From Sulfitobacter sp. (lineage in GTDB: Bacteria > Pseudomonadota > Alphaproteobacteria > Rhodobacterales > Rhodobacteraceae), in contig JAPKCR010000157.1 in the NCBI GenBank assembly GCA_026421135.1, positions 1-6,204 of the forward strand: a stretch of 6,204 nt of DNA, given 5' to 3'. Both the position numbers and the translations under genes were made by a program. Positions 1 to 5,246 of the stretch are shown piece by piece (within the stretch, counting starts at the first letter, position 1; each line of letters opens with the position of its first letter). The notes beneath the pieces were generated by a model. It did no database searches, was not told the DNA's origin, and saw nothing but the letters and a program-made list of their open reading frames with translations.

Positions 1-4
1 AAGT

Positions 5-27
5 AAGGGGGCAGTTCACGCCCCCTT
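5..27 (-). terminator. Candidate intrinsic terminator of the SnoaL-like gene
   Basis: A perfect 8-bp inverted repeat, AAGGGGGC (5-12) and GCCCCCTT (20-27), encloses a 7-nt loop. It begins 6 nt past the stop codon of the minus-strand SnoaL-like gene. Read on the minus strand, the stem is followed by TTACTT before the window ends. The U-tract is therefore short and cannot be judged fully. On the plus strand no T-run follows the stem, so a minus-strand role is favoured. Confidence 0.5.
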
Positions 28-33
28 GGCGCT

Positions 34-444
34 TCAAGACAGCGCGTCTTTAAACGCCAAAAAGCTGGGGTCTTTCATCACCCGGGCGTTCATCGCATCG
101 CGCAGGGCACCGATGGATTTGTGCGGACGCATTGCGACCTCGAACTTGGTGATCAACCCATCGTCGCCCAGTGTGATCAAATCAACGCCCACGGCGTCAA
201 GTTCACCGATCTTGCATTGGAATTCCAACGCCCAGTCATTGCCGTCGCCCATAATGCGGCGATATTTAAAGTCGCTAAAGACTTGCCCCACATGACCCAA
301 AACTGCAGCGACTGGTGCGCGGCCCGTCCATGTCTTGTAATAGGTCGGCGGCATGAATGTGACATCCTCTGCCAGCAACGGCGCGATTTGGTCGGCCTCG
401 CCTTTGGCGACGACGTCGATCATTCTGGAAATTGTCGGATGCAT
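34..444 (-). CDS. SnoaL/NTF2-like fold protein
   Basis: This encodes a small cytoplasmic protein of 136 residues, the usual size for a single NTF2-like (cone-shaped alpha+beta barrel) domain. The N-terminal helix (MHPTISRMIDVVAKG) is followed by LLAEDVTFMPP, the characteristic 'helix, then x-D-V-x-F' opening of SnoaL-like proteins. A helix with GHVGQVFSDFKY follows, then several long beta strands (WALEFQCKIGELDAVGVDLITL) ending in FEVAMRP. The family includes polyketide cyclases, isomerases and many proteins of unknown role. No catalytic residues identify a substrate here, so no reaction is proposed. The start at 444 is preferred over an in-frame ATG at 480 because AAAGGA (451-456) sits 6 nt upstream of it. 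The gene is divergent from rluA, with 58 nt between the two starts. The fold assignment is fairly secure; the function is unknown. Confidence 0.82.
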   Translation of the reverse strand: MHPTISRMIDVVAKGEADQIAPLLAEDVTFMPPTYYKTWTGRAPVAAVLGHVGQVFSDFKYRRIMGDGNDWALEFQCKIGELDAVGVDLITLGDDGLITKFEVAMRPHKSIGALRDAMNARVMKDPSFLAFKDALS

Positions 445-450
445 AGGGGG

Positions 451-456
451 TCCTTT
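451..456 (-). promoter_or_regulatory. Ribosome binding site fixing the SnoaL-like gene start
   Basis: On the minus strand AAAGGA is followed by CCCCCT and then ATG (442-444), a 6-nt spacer. This supports the shorter 136-residue protein over a start 12 codons upstream. Confidence 0.7.
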
Positions 457-502
457 GTGACTGGTGGGTTGAAAATCCATCCTACATCTGAGACGGACAG
501 AT

Positions 503-1150
503 ATGAAAACAGATTATACACCCCCACAAGACCCTTTGGTGGTTTTGCATGAAGACGCCGAAGTGTTGTTGGTCGATAAACCCGCCGGTTTGCTGTCGGT
601 CCCCGGCAAGGGTCCGCATCTGGCCGATTGCCTAATCGCACGGGTGCAGGCGGCATTTCCGGACGCCTTGCTGGTACACAGGTTGGATCGCGACACATCC
701 GGCGTGATGATCTTTGCGCTGACGCCCTATGCGCAGCGGCATCTGGGATTGCAGTTTGAAAAGCGAATGACCCGCAAGACTTATGTCGCGCGCGTCTGGG
801 GGGTGCCCGAGGAAAAGTCAGGCACCATTGACCTGCCACTGATCGTGGATTGGCCGAACCGGCCCCTTCAGATGGTGTGTCATGAAACTGGAAAATCCGC
901 GCAAACGGATTGGCGGCTTCTGAAAGACGAGGGAACAACCGCGCGCGTCCGGTTGTCGCCCAAAACAGGCCGCAGCCATCAGTTGCGTGTCCACATGCTC
1001 AGCATGGGACATCCGATTTTGGGTGATCCGTTTTACGCAACGGGTGCTGCGTTAGATTTCCCGCGCTTGATGCTGCATTCCGAAGAGCTGCGTTTCAACC
1101 ATCCGCAGGGGGGGCATTCGACCAAAGTCAGGTCAAAGGCACCGTTCTAA
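503..1150 (+). CDS. rluA: RluA-family rRNA/tRNA pseudouridine synthase
   Basis: This 215-residue protein closely matches E. coli RluA (219 residues), which isomerises uridine to pseudouridine at 23S rRNA U746 and at U32 of certain tRNAs. Visible landmarks are the N-terminal NPPQ-like lead (YTPPQDPLVVLHED), the strand VDKPAGLLSVPGK (residues 24-36) and the catalytic motif HRLDRDTSGV, with the nucleophilic aspartate at D62. Further motifs are YVARVWG (94-100), LPLIVDWPNRP (111-121), the RluA-typical ETGK-AQT segment (128-135) and TGRSHQLRVHM (155-165). GHPILGDPFY (169-178) and a short C-terminal tail follow. There is no S4 domain, as expected for RluA rather than RluC or RluD. The start agrees with the family length; the ribosome site is only modest (GACGGACAG before ATG). 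The gene converges on the GT11 gene, ending 14 nt from it. A run of seven G near 1108-1114 is in frame, and the C-terminus (KVRSKAPF) looks normal. Family certain; exact target specificity inferred from similarity. Confidence 0.95.
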   Translation: MKTDYTPPQDPLVVLHEDAEVLLVDKPAGLLSVPGKGPHLADCLIARVQAAFPDALLVHRLDRDTSGVMIFALTPYAQRHLGLQFEKRMTRKTYVARVWGVPEEKSGTIDLPLIVDWPNRPLQMVCHETGKSAQTDWRLLKDEGTTARVRLSPKTGRSHQLRVHMLSMGHPILGDPFYATGAALDFPRLMLHSEELRFNHPQGGHSTKVRSKAPF

Positions 1151-1164
1151 AAACAGCTGAATGA

Positions 1165-2001
1165 TTACACTTTGATCCAGCGGGCGGGCAGAATGTCGGG
1201 GTTGTTCAGCTTTGGGTCGTTGAACCATTTCACAGGTCCTGCGACCCGTTTGTCCGGGTTGGTGTTCAGCCAGGCACCCCACCAGCTAAATGAAGAATTC
1301 GCGATGACATTGTGCTGGCACAGCGACATCAAACGCAGGTCTTCATAGTCGGTGTCGGGGCCGTTAAAGTCGACGACCACCTTTTCGAACGGCAGCGGCA
1401 GGTTATCTTTGGCCCATTGCGGGTCATCGGAAAAAACATAGACCGTCGGCGATTGCAGGCCTCTGGTGACAGCCGCTAGGGCCGCCTCGTAATATGCCTG
1501 ATCGCAAACGCCATGCGCACCCAAAGCTAGATAGTCACCTCGCCGCACGTGCAGCGATACAGACGGGCCCGAGGCAATCCGCTGCGCCATCTCGGCATTC
1601 TGCGATGACATAGGGTGACGTGGTACAAAGGTCGCGCGGATATCGTCTGCGATGGCATCAAAGTAACGTTCACATTGCCAATAGCCGTGCAGATAGGTGC
1701 CATCGGGCAGGGTCTCAAAAGCTGGATTATAGCCCAGCCCTTTTTCCCGGTAAATCTTGGGCGCGCGGCCAAGGCCACGCCAGACAAAATAGGCCAAGGG
1801 CCGTTCATGTTGTGCGGGTGGCAGGTTTTCCGGTGGAGTCAGGTCCAGATCAAAAACGCGGGTCAATACGCCCTCGCCCTTGTGGACAGCGCGGCGGGTA
1901 TCCAGTGCAAATGGCACATCAAGGCGCGCTGCCAATCCACGTGCAGCGGCATATTGAAACATCTGATTTCCCAGCCTGCCATGCAGTCGCGCGTAGATCA
2001 T
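1165..2001 (-). CDS. GT11-family fucosyltransferase (probable alpha-1,2-fucosyltransferase)
   Basis: This 278-residue protein has the hallmarks of glycosyltransferase family 11, which moves fucose from GDP-fucose onto a sugar acceptor, usually by an alpha-1,2 linkage on O-antigen, capsule or exopolysaccharide. The N-terminus carries GRLGNQMFQYA (residues 8-18). GYWQCERYF (106-114) follows, then the GDP-fucose-binding motif HVRRGDY (151-157) and VYVFSDD (187-193). The last motif is NSSFSWWGAWL (235-245), diagnostic of GT11. The length is typical (about 270-300) and there is no signal peptide or membrane span, consistent with action at the cytoplasmic face. The start is supported by GGGGA (2007-2011) 5 nt upstream. 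No GDP-fucose synthesis genes (gmd, fcl) or other polysaccharide genes lie beside it. It sits alone between rluA, which converges on it, and an aldehyde dehydrogenase gene. Acceptor and exact linkage cannot be read from sequence. Confidence 0.92.
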   Translation of the reverse strand: MIYARLHGRLGNQMFQYAAARGLAARLDVPFALDTRRAVHKGEGVLTRVFDLDLTPPENLPPAQHERPLAYFVWRGLGRAPKIYREKGLGYNPAFETLPDGTYLHGYWQCERYFDAIADDIRATFVPRHPMSSQNAEMAQRIASGPSVSLHVRRGDYLALGAHGVCDQAYYEAALAAVTRGLQSPTVYVFSDDPQWAKDNLPLPFEKVVVDFNGPDTDYEDLRLMSLCQHNVIANSSFSWWGAWLNTNPDKRVAGPVKWFNDPKLNNPDILPARWIKV

Positions 2002-2014
2002 TGCTGTCCCCGAA

Positions 2015-2028
2015 TTTGATTTGATTTG
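2015..2028. repeat. Short tandem repeat, TTTGA x 2.8
   Basis: TTTGATTTGATTTG is 2.8 copies of a pentamer. It lies immediately upstream of the GT11 ribosome site (2007-2011), so it falls in the probable leader of that gene. The copy number is low and it may be chance. Confidence 0.5.
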
Positions 2029-2086
2029 CTCATACTAAAAGGCGACGCGATAGGAAATCGCCCGCCATTGATGAGGCTTACAAAAG

Positions 2087-2117
2087 AAATGGGCCATCCG
2101 ATGAAGGTGGCCCATTT
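2087..2117 (-). terminator. Intrinsic terminator of the aldehyde dehydrogenase gene
   Basis: A perfect 10-bp inverted repeat, AAATGGGCCA (2087-2096) and TGGCCCATTT (2108-2117), encloses an 11-nt loop. It starts 13 nt past the dehydrogenase stop codon. On the minus strand the stem runs into TTTCTTTTG, a reasonable U-rich tract. This end separates the dehydrogenase from the GT11 gene downstream on the same strand. Confidence 0.82.
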
Positions 2118-2130
2118 GCTAAAAGTTCTG

Positions 2131-3570
2131 TTACTCGGCAGCCCAACCAGAGACGGCCTTGATTTCGGTGAAATCCTCGATCCCGTACAGGCCGCCCTCG
2201 CGACCGTTACCGGACTGTTTCATCCCACCAAATGGCGACCCTGCTGCACGGCTCTGGCCGTTCATCTCGACCATGCCGGACCGCAACTGGCGTGCTAGAC
2301 GCTTGCGACGTTCGCCGTCCTGGCTTTGAACATAGTTGGTCAGGCCGTACACCGTGTCATTAGCGATTTGAACGGCTTGTTCTTCGGTGTCGAACTTCAT
2401 GATCGACAGAACCGGACCAAAGATTTCTTCGCGGGCGATGGTCATGTCTGGCGTTACATCAGCGAAAACTGTGGGCTTAACAAAGAAACCACGGTTCAAG
2501 CCATCGGGGCGACCCGTGCCGCCCGCAACCAAACGCGCACCTTCGTCGATGCCTTTTTGGATCAGGTCCTGAATCTTGTTAAACTGGCTTTCGTTGACGA
2601 CAGGTCCGATGTGGCGGCCCTCTTGGGATGCGGGGCCAACGGTGACTTGTGCCGCCACTTTGCCCGCTTCTTCGACGGCTTTGTCATAGACATCGGACTG
2701 CACCAACATACGGCTGGGTGCGTTGCACGACTGGCCGGTGTTATTCATCATATGCAGAACGCCGCGTTTGACCGCCTTGTCATCCGCATCGTTAAAGATA
2801 AGGTTTGCGCCTTTGCCACCCAGCTCCAGATGCACTTTCTTAAGCGTATCTGCAGCAGCTTTTGAGATCAGCGTGCCCGCGCGTGTGGAGCCAGTAAAGC
2901 TGATCATGTCGACATCTTTGTGGCAGGACAACTGGCTGCCGACGCCAACGCCGTTACCGTTCACTAGGTTGAACACCCCTTTCGGGAAACCGGCCTCGTG
3001 CATCAACTCGGCAAAAATCATCGCGTCCAGCGGGCTTTCCTCGGATGGTTTCAGGACCATGGTGCAACCTGCAACAACGGCGGCACCGACCTTGAGGGTG
3101 ACTTGGTTCATCGGCCAGTTCCAAGGGGTAATCAGCGCGGCAACGCCAACCGCCTCGCGGATGATGCGGTCGTTCGGGGCGTGATCGCCAAGCGGCTGTT
3201 CAAATTTGAACTCTTTCGCGGCTTTGATAAAGTTGCTGAGGTGCCATGCGCCAGCGCCAACCTGCGATGTGCGGGCCAACTCCAGCGGGGCACCCATTTC
3301 GGTGCTCATGGCTGTGGCCAAATCTTCGGCGCGGGCTTGATATACCTCAAGCAGCTTTTCCAAAAGGGCGATACGGTCAGCGGGCGGGGTGGCCATCCAA
3401 CCCGGCAGCGCGGCCTTGGCGGCAGCAACTGCGGCATCCGTATCTGCTTGATCGCCAAGGGAAATAACCGCACATGGTTCTTCAGTGGATGGGTCGATCA
3501 CATGGTAATCATTCGGCTTTGCAGGCGAAACCCATTCGCCGTTGATATAGAATTCGCGTTTCTCTAGCAT
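2131..3570 (-). CDS. NAD(P)-dependent aldehyde dehydrogenase
   Basis: This 479-residue protein is a full-length member of the aldehyde dehydrogenase superfamily, which oxidises an aldehyde to a carboxylate with NAD(P)+. Motifs appear in the expected order. TPWNWP (residues 148-153) holds the oxyanion-hole asparagine N151. LKPSE (173-177) binds the cofactor with K174. FTGST (225-229) is followed by LELGGK (248-253) with the general base E249. GQSCNAPSR (279-287) has the nucleophile C282, and EEIFGPV (381-387) contacts the nicotinamide ribose through E382. The GQSCNAPSR context recalls the broad subfamily with CddD-like enzymes, but the substrate is not predictable; E177 leans towards NAD+. The start at 3570 is chosen over an in-frame ATG at 3654 because AAAAGGAG lies 7 nt upstream and the family normally begins close to 'FYINGEWV'. 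It is a single gene, divergent from the peroxiredoxin gene, which hints at a detoxification role (inference). Confidence 0.93.
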   Translation of the reverse strand: MLEKREFYINGEWVSPAKPNDYHVIDPSTEEPCAVISLGDQADTDAAVAAAKAALPGWMATPPADRIALLEKLLEVYQARAEDLATAMSTEMGAPLELARTSQVGAGAWHLSNFIKAAKEFKFEQPLGDHAPNDRIIREAVGVAALITPWNWPMNQVTLKVGAAVVAGCTMVLKPSEESPLDAMIFAELMHEAGFPKGVFNLVNGNGVGVGSQLSCHKDVDMISFTGSTRAGTLISKAAADTLKKVHLELGGKGANLIFNDADDKAVKRGVLHMMNNTGQSCNAPSRMLVQSDVYDKAVEEAGKVAAQVTVGPASQEGRHIGPVVNESQFNKIQDLIQKGIDEGARLVAGGTGRPDGLNRGFFVKPTVFADVTPDMTIAREEIFGPVLSIMKFDTEEQAVQIANDTVYGLTNYVQSQDGERRKRLARQLRSGMVEMNGQSRAAGSPFGGMKQSGNGREGGLYGIEDFTEIKAVSGWAAE

Positions 3571-3577
3571 TGGAAAG

Positions 3578-3585
3578 CTCCTTTT
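3578..3585 (-). promoter_or_regulatory. Ribosome binding site fixing the aldehyde dehydrogenase start
   Basis: On the minus strand AAAAGGAG is followed by a 7-nt spacer (CTTTCCA) and ATG at 3568-3570. It is a strong Shine-Dalgarno match, and it rules against the in-frame start 28 codons upstream. Confidence 0.8.
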
Positions 3586-3653
3586 ATGATAACGCAGCGC
3601 GGGGTTGCCCTTGCCATTTGCGGACACCATGTCACCACAGTGTCGCACCTGCA

Positions 3654-3669
3654 AGTGAGGCCTTTCACA
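3654..3669. promoter_or_regulatory. Candidate CRP/FNR-family operator
   Basis: AGTGA-GGCCTT-TCACA matches the classical CRP palindrome TGTGA-N6-TCACA at 9 of 10 half-site positions with the exact 6-nt spacer. Its centre (3661.5) lies about 71 nt upstream of the peroxiredoxin ATG and about 92 nt upstream of the dehydrogenase ATG. The pattern is seen directly; binding by any regulator is inference. One match in a short region can also arise by chance. Confidence 0.35.
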
Positions 3670-3694
3670 GGTCCAAAAAAGACATAGATAGAAT
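3664..3694 (+). promoter_or_regulatory. Possible peroxiredoxin promoter
   Basis: TAGAAT (3689-3694) is a good -10 candidate with an AT-rich surround. The best -35-like hexamer, TTCACA (3664-3669), is 19 nt away, longer than ideal, and is part of the CRP-like palindrome. If transcription starts near 3701-3703, the palindrome centre falls near -40 to -41.5, the position of a class II activator site. That would explain a poor -35. Prediction only. Confidence 0.3.
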
Positions 3695-3732
3695 ACCGAA
3701 CATGAAGTTTAGAAACGACAGGAGACTACAAA

Positions 3733-4386
3733 ATGTCCTTACGCATAAATGATACTATTCCGGATATGACCGTCGAAACGGATCAGGGCACGATCAATCT
3801 GCACGAGTGGATCGGCGATAGCTGGGCGATCCTTTTTTCGCACCCCAAGGACTTTACGCCGGTCTGCACAACCGAATTTGGTGCCGTGGCGCAATTGGCC
3901 GATGAATGGGCCAAGCGGGGCACGAAAGTGATGGGTATTTCCGTGGACAGTGCCGAAGAGCACAAGAAATGGAAGACCGACATCGAAGGTTTTGCCAAAG
4001 CCAAAGCCGGTTTTCCGATTATTGCCGACGAAAATTTGAAGGTGGCTAAGGCGTTCGACATGCTGCCAGCCGAAGCTTACTTGCCCGATGGCCGCACGCC
4101 AAACGACAGTGCGACTGTGCGTGCTGTGTTCATCGTCGGACCAGATAAGCAACTGAAGCTGTCCATGACCTATCCGATGTCGGTTGGCCGCAACTTTGCC
4201 GAAGTTCTGCGGGCCTTGGATGGTTTGCAGATGTCGTCAGGCAAAGGTGTCGCAACACCAGCAAACTGGAATGTGGGTGATGACGTGATCATCCCAACGA
4301 CGGTTTCTGACGCAGATGCCAAGGCCAAGTTTGGCGAATTCACGACTGTGCTTCCCTATTTGCGCACAACCAAAGCACCTACCTGA
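3733..4386 (+). CDS. 1-Cys peroxiredoxin, Prx6 type
   Basis: This 217-residue thiol peroxidase of the AhpC/TSA superfamily belongs to the Prx6 (1-Cys) group, which reduces hydrogen peroxide and organic or lipid hydroperoxides. The active-site segment SHPKDFTPVCTTE contains H37, T42 and the peroxidatic cysteine C45; the partner arginine is R130. C45 is the only cysteine in the protein, so there is no resolving cysteine and an external thiol must recycle it. The long C-terminal domain (YPMSVGRNF, TPANWNVGDDVIIP, LPYLRTT) is typical of Prx6 and matches the usual length of about 210-225. Human Prx6 has a lipase motif GDSWG; here it reads GDSWA (residues 28-32), so the last glycine is missing although H24, S30 and D138 align with its proposed triad. 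AGGAG lies 8 nt before the ATG. The last 8 bp overlap the 3' end of the opposing GT25 gene. Confidence 0.95.
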   Translation: MSLRINDTIPDMTVETDQGTINLHEWIGDSWAILFSHPKDFTPVCTTEFGAVAQLADEWAKRGTKVMGISVDSAEEHKKWKTDIEGFAKAKAGFPIIADENLKVAKAFDMLPAEAYLPDGRTPNDSATVRAVFIVGPDKQLKLSMTYPMSVGRNFAEVLRALDGLQMSSGKGVATPANWNVGDDVIIPTTVSDADAKAKFGEFTTVLPYLRTTKAPT

Positions 4387-5110
4387 GGTCGACCCTCGGC
4401 CGTTGTGGCCGCATTCTGACCTGCGCGCGATACCATGCGCGTTTGATTTCCCGCATCAGCTTTTCACTGGTGCGGGTTTTCTGTTGAATGGTAGATCCGC
4501 CGATTTGCCCAGCAATTTCGCCTAGCCCGTTGGGTAGCAGGGTATGGATCGGCTGTCCGGTGATCCAGTGCATTTGTAGCCAAGTATCGATTGGCCGGTC
4601 GATCTGTTCCGATTTTGCGAGCAGCCGTTTTGCAGCCTCGCGGCCCACGACCTGACACCCGGTTTGCAGACCGATCTTTTGTGGCAGCAACAGCCGTGTA
4701 TCACCATCAATTGCAATGACAGTGCCCTTCCGCTCCCGATTCTTGAACGGCAGGCGGATAAACATGTCAGGACTCATGTGGGCGGATATCATCGACAGGC
4801 TGCGGGCTAGATCGGGCAGAGAAACTGCGACATCATCCTCGGCAATGATTGCATAGTTCCAATTGTTATCCACGATCATCTGCCAGCATTTGCGGTGGCT
4901 GGCAAAACATCCCACTTCACCGCCCCTCATTGTAAATGGATATGTTGGCTTGTGCAGGTTCCCCGGAAAAACCCGCAAATCCGCCACTTGGCCCGGGTCA
5001 CGGCCATCAACAGCATCGACAAGCTGTGCATCGGGGAGATCTTGTAGCAGCTTTTCGGCATTGGGACGCCGTTCGGTGCTGCTGGGCATGTGGATAATAA
5101 GTGTGTTCAT
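4379..5110 (-). CDS. Family 25 glycosyltransferase (LPS-type)
   Basis: This 243-residue protein resembles glycosyltransferase family 25, the group of LPS/lipooligosaccharide galactosyltransferases such as Lex1/LgtB and related enzymes. The N-terminus MNTLIIHMPSSTERR matches the usual 'vINLdrs.eR' strand and loop. DAVDGRD (32-38) is followed by the diagnostic block GGEVGCFASHRKCWQMI (63-79) and AIIAEDDVAV (88-97), whose EDD is the metal/nucleotide-sugar site. DRPIDTWL (171-178) and GGSTIQ (204-209) follow in the usual order, then a basic tail. There is no signal peptide or membrane segment. The donor (often UDP-galactose) and acceptor are not predictable. The start is chosen from the family N-terminus; no good Shine-Dalgarno is visible upstream (CCCACTGCA before ATG), so translation may be weak. 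The gene lies downstream of pnp but behind a strong terminator, so it probably has its own promoter. Its 3' end overlaps the peroxiredoxin gene by 8 bp. Confidence 0.88.
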   Translation of the reverse strand: MNTLIIHMPSSTERRPNAEKLLQDLPDAQLVDAVDGRDPGQVADLRVFPGNLHKPTYPFTMRGGEVGCFASHRKCWQMIVDNNWNYAIIAEDDVAVSLPDLARSLSMISAHMSPDMFIRLPFKNRERKGTVIAIDGDTRLLLPQKIGLQTGCQVVGREAAKRLLAKSEQIDRPIDTWLQMHWITGQPIHTLLPNGLGEIAGQIGGSTIQQKTRTSEKLMREIKRAWYRAQVRMRPQRPRVDLR

Positions 5111-5151
5111 TGCAGTGGGATAGTCCGTTTAATGGCGCTTTCAAAGTCTTG

Positions 5152-5179
5152 ATATCATTGGCCAGTATGCTTGCGCCAA
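5152..5179 (-). promoter_or_regulatory. Possible promoter of the GT25 gene
   Basis: On the minus strand TTGGCG (5174-5179) and TGATAT (5152-5157) are separated by 16 nt. They lie between the pnp terminator and the GT25 ATG, leaving a leader of about 35 nt. Both hexamers are imperfect, so this is a weak prediction supported mainly by the need for a promoter after the terminator. Confidence 0.3.
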
Positions 5180-5192
5180 AAGCGAGAAAGCA

Positions 5193-5222
5193 AAAGGCCC
5201 CGGTGTTTCCACCGGGGCCTTT
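5193..5222 (-). terminator. Strong intrinsic terminator of pnp
   Basis: A perfect 13-bp stem, AAAGGCCCCGGTG (5193-5205) and CACCGGGGCCTTT (5210-5222), closes a 4-nt loop. On the minus strand the loop reads GAAA, a stable GNRA tetraloop, and the stem is followed by TGCTTTCTCGCTTTT. It begins 24 nt past the pnp stop codon and insulates the GT25 gene from pnp transcription. Confidence 0.92.
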
Positions 5223-5246
5223 CAGTTTCTAAAAGCGTCGCAAGGT

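Larger units (their letters stand above)
2002..2130 (-). other. Intergenic region upstream of the GT11 gene
   Basis: These 129 nt lie between the aldehyde dehydrogenase stop and the GT11 start. They hold the dehydrogenase terminator (2087-2117), a small GCGAT/ATCGC hairpin (2047-2061) and a short pentamer repeat (2015-2028). Because the terminator separates the two genes, the GT11 gene probably has its own promoter here. I see no convincing -35/-10 pair; TAGTAT in the AT-rich stretch near 2031-2039 (minus strand) is only a weak -10 candidate. Confidence 0.4.
3571..3732. promoter_or_regulatory. Divergent promoter region between aldehyde dehydrogenase and peroxiredoxin
   Basis: This 162-nt gap must contain the promoters of both flanking genes. 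It holds the dehydrogenase ribosome site, a CRP-like palindrome near the middle, a possible plus-strand promoter and the peroxiredoxin ribosome site AGGAG (3720-3724, 8 nt from ATG). I could not pick a convincing -10/-35 pair for the dehydrogenase on the minus strand. Confidence 0.6.

Noticed and set aside
445..502. Promoters in the 58-nt gap between the SnoaL-like gene and rluA
   Set aside because: Both genes need promoters here or slightly inside each other, but no hexamer pair with acceptable spacing stood out; TTGTGA and TTGAAA lack a matching -10.
1108..1114. Run of seven G near the 3' end of rluA, possible frameshift
   Set aside because: The frame continues through it into HPQGG and a tail ending KVRSKAPF, which resembles normal RluA ends, and the total length is as expected.
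2041..2062. GGCGA/TCGCC and GCGAT/ATCGC small hairpin upstream of the GT11 gene as a riboswitch or terminator
   Set aside because: The stem is only 5 bp, has no T-run and no resemblance to a known leader element.
2326..2865. Long open frame on the plus strand opposite the aldehyde dehydrogenase; similar frames at 2998-3567 and 2723-3184
   Set aside because: The minus-strand frame has every catalytic motif of the family, and the opposite frames have no recognisable motif or ribosome site.
3571..3654. N-terminal extension of the aldehyde dehydrogenase to an ATG at 3654
   Set aside because: The extra 28 residues are not typical of the family, and the strong AAAAGGAG site serves the downstream ATG at 3570.
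3739..4152. 137-codon open frame opposite the peroxiredoxin gene
   Set aside because: Shadow of a clear Prx6 gene; no family resemblance.
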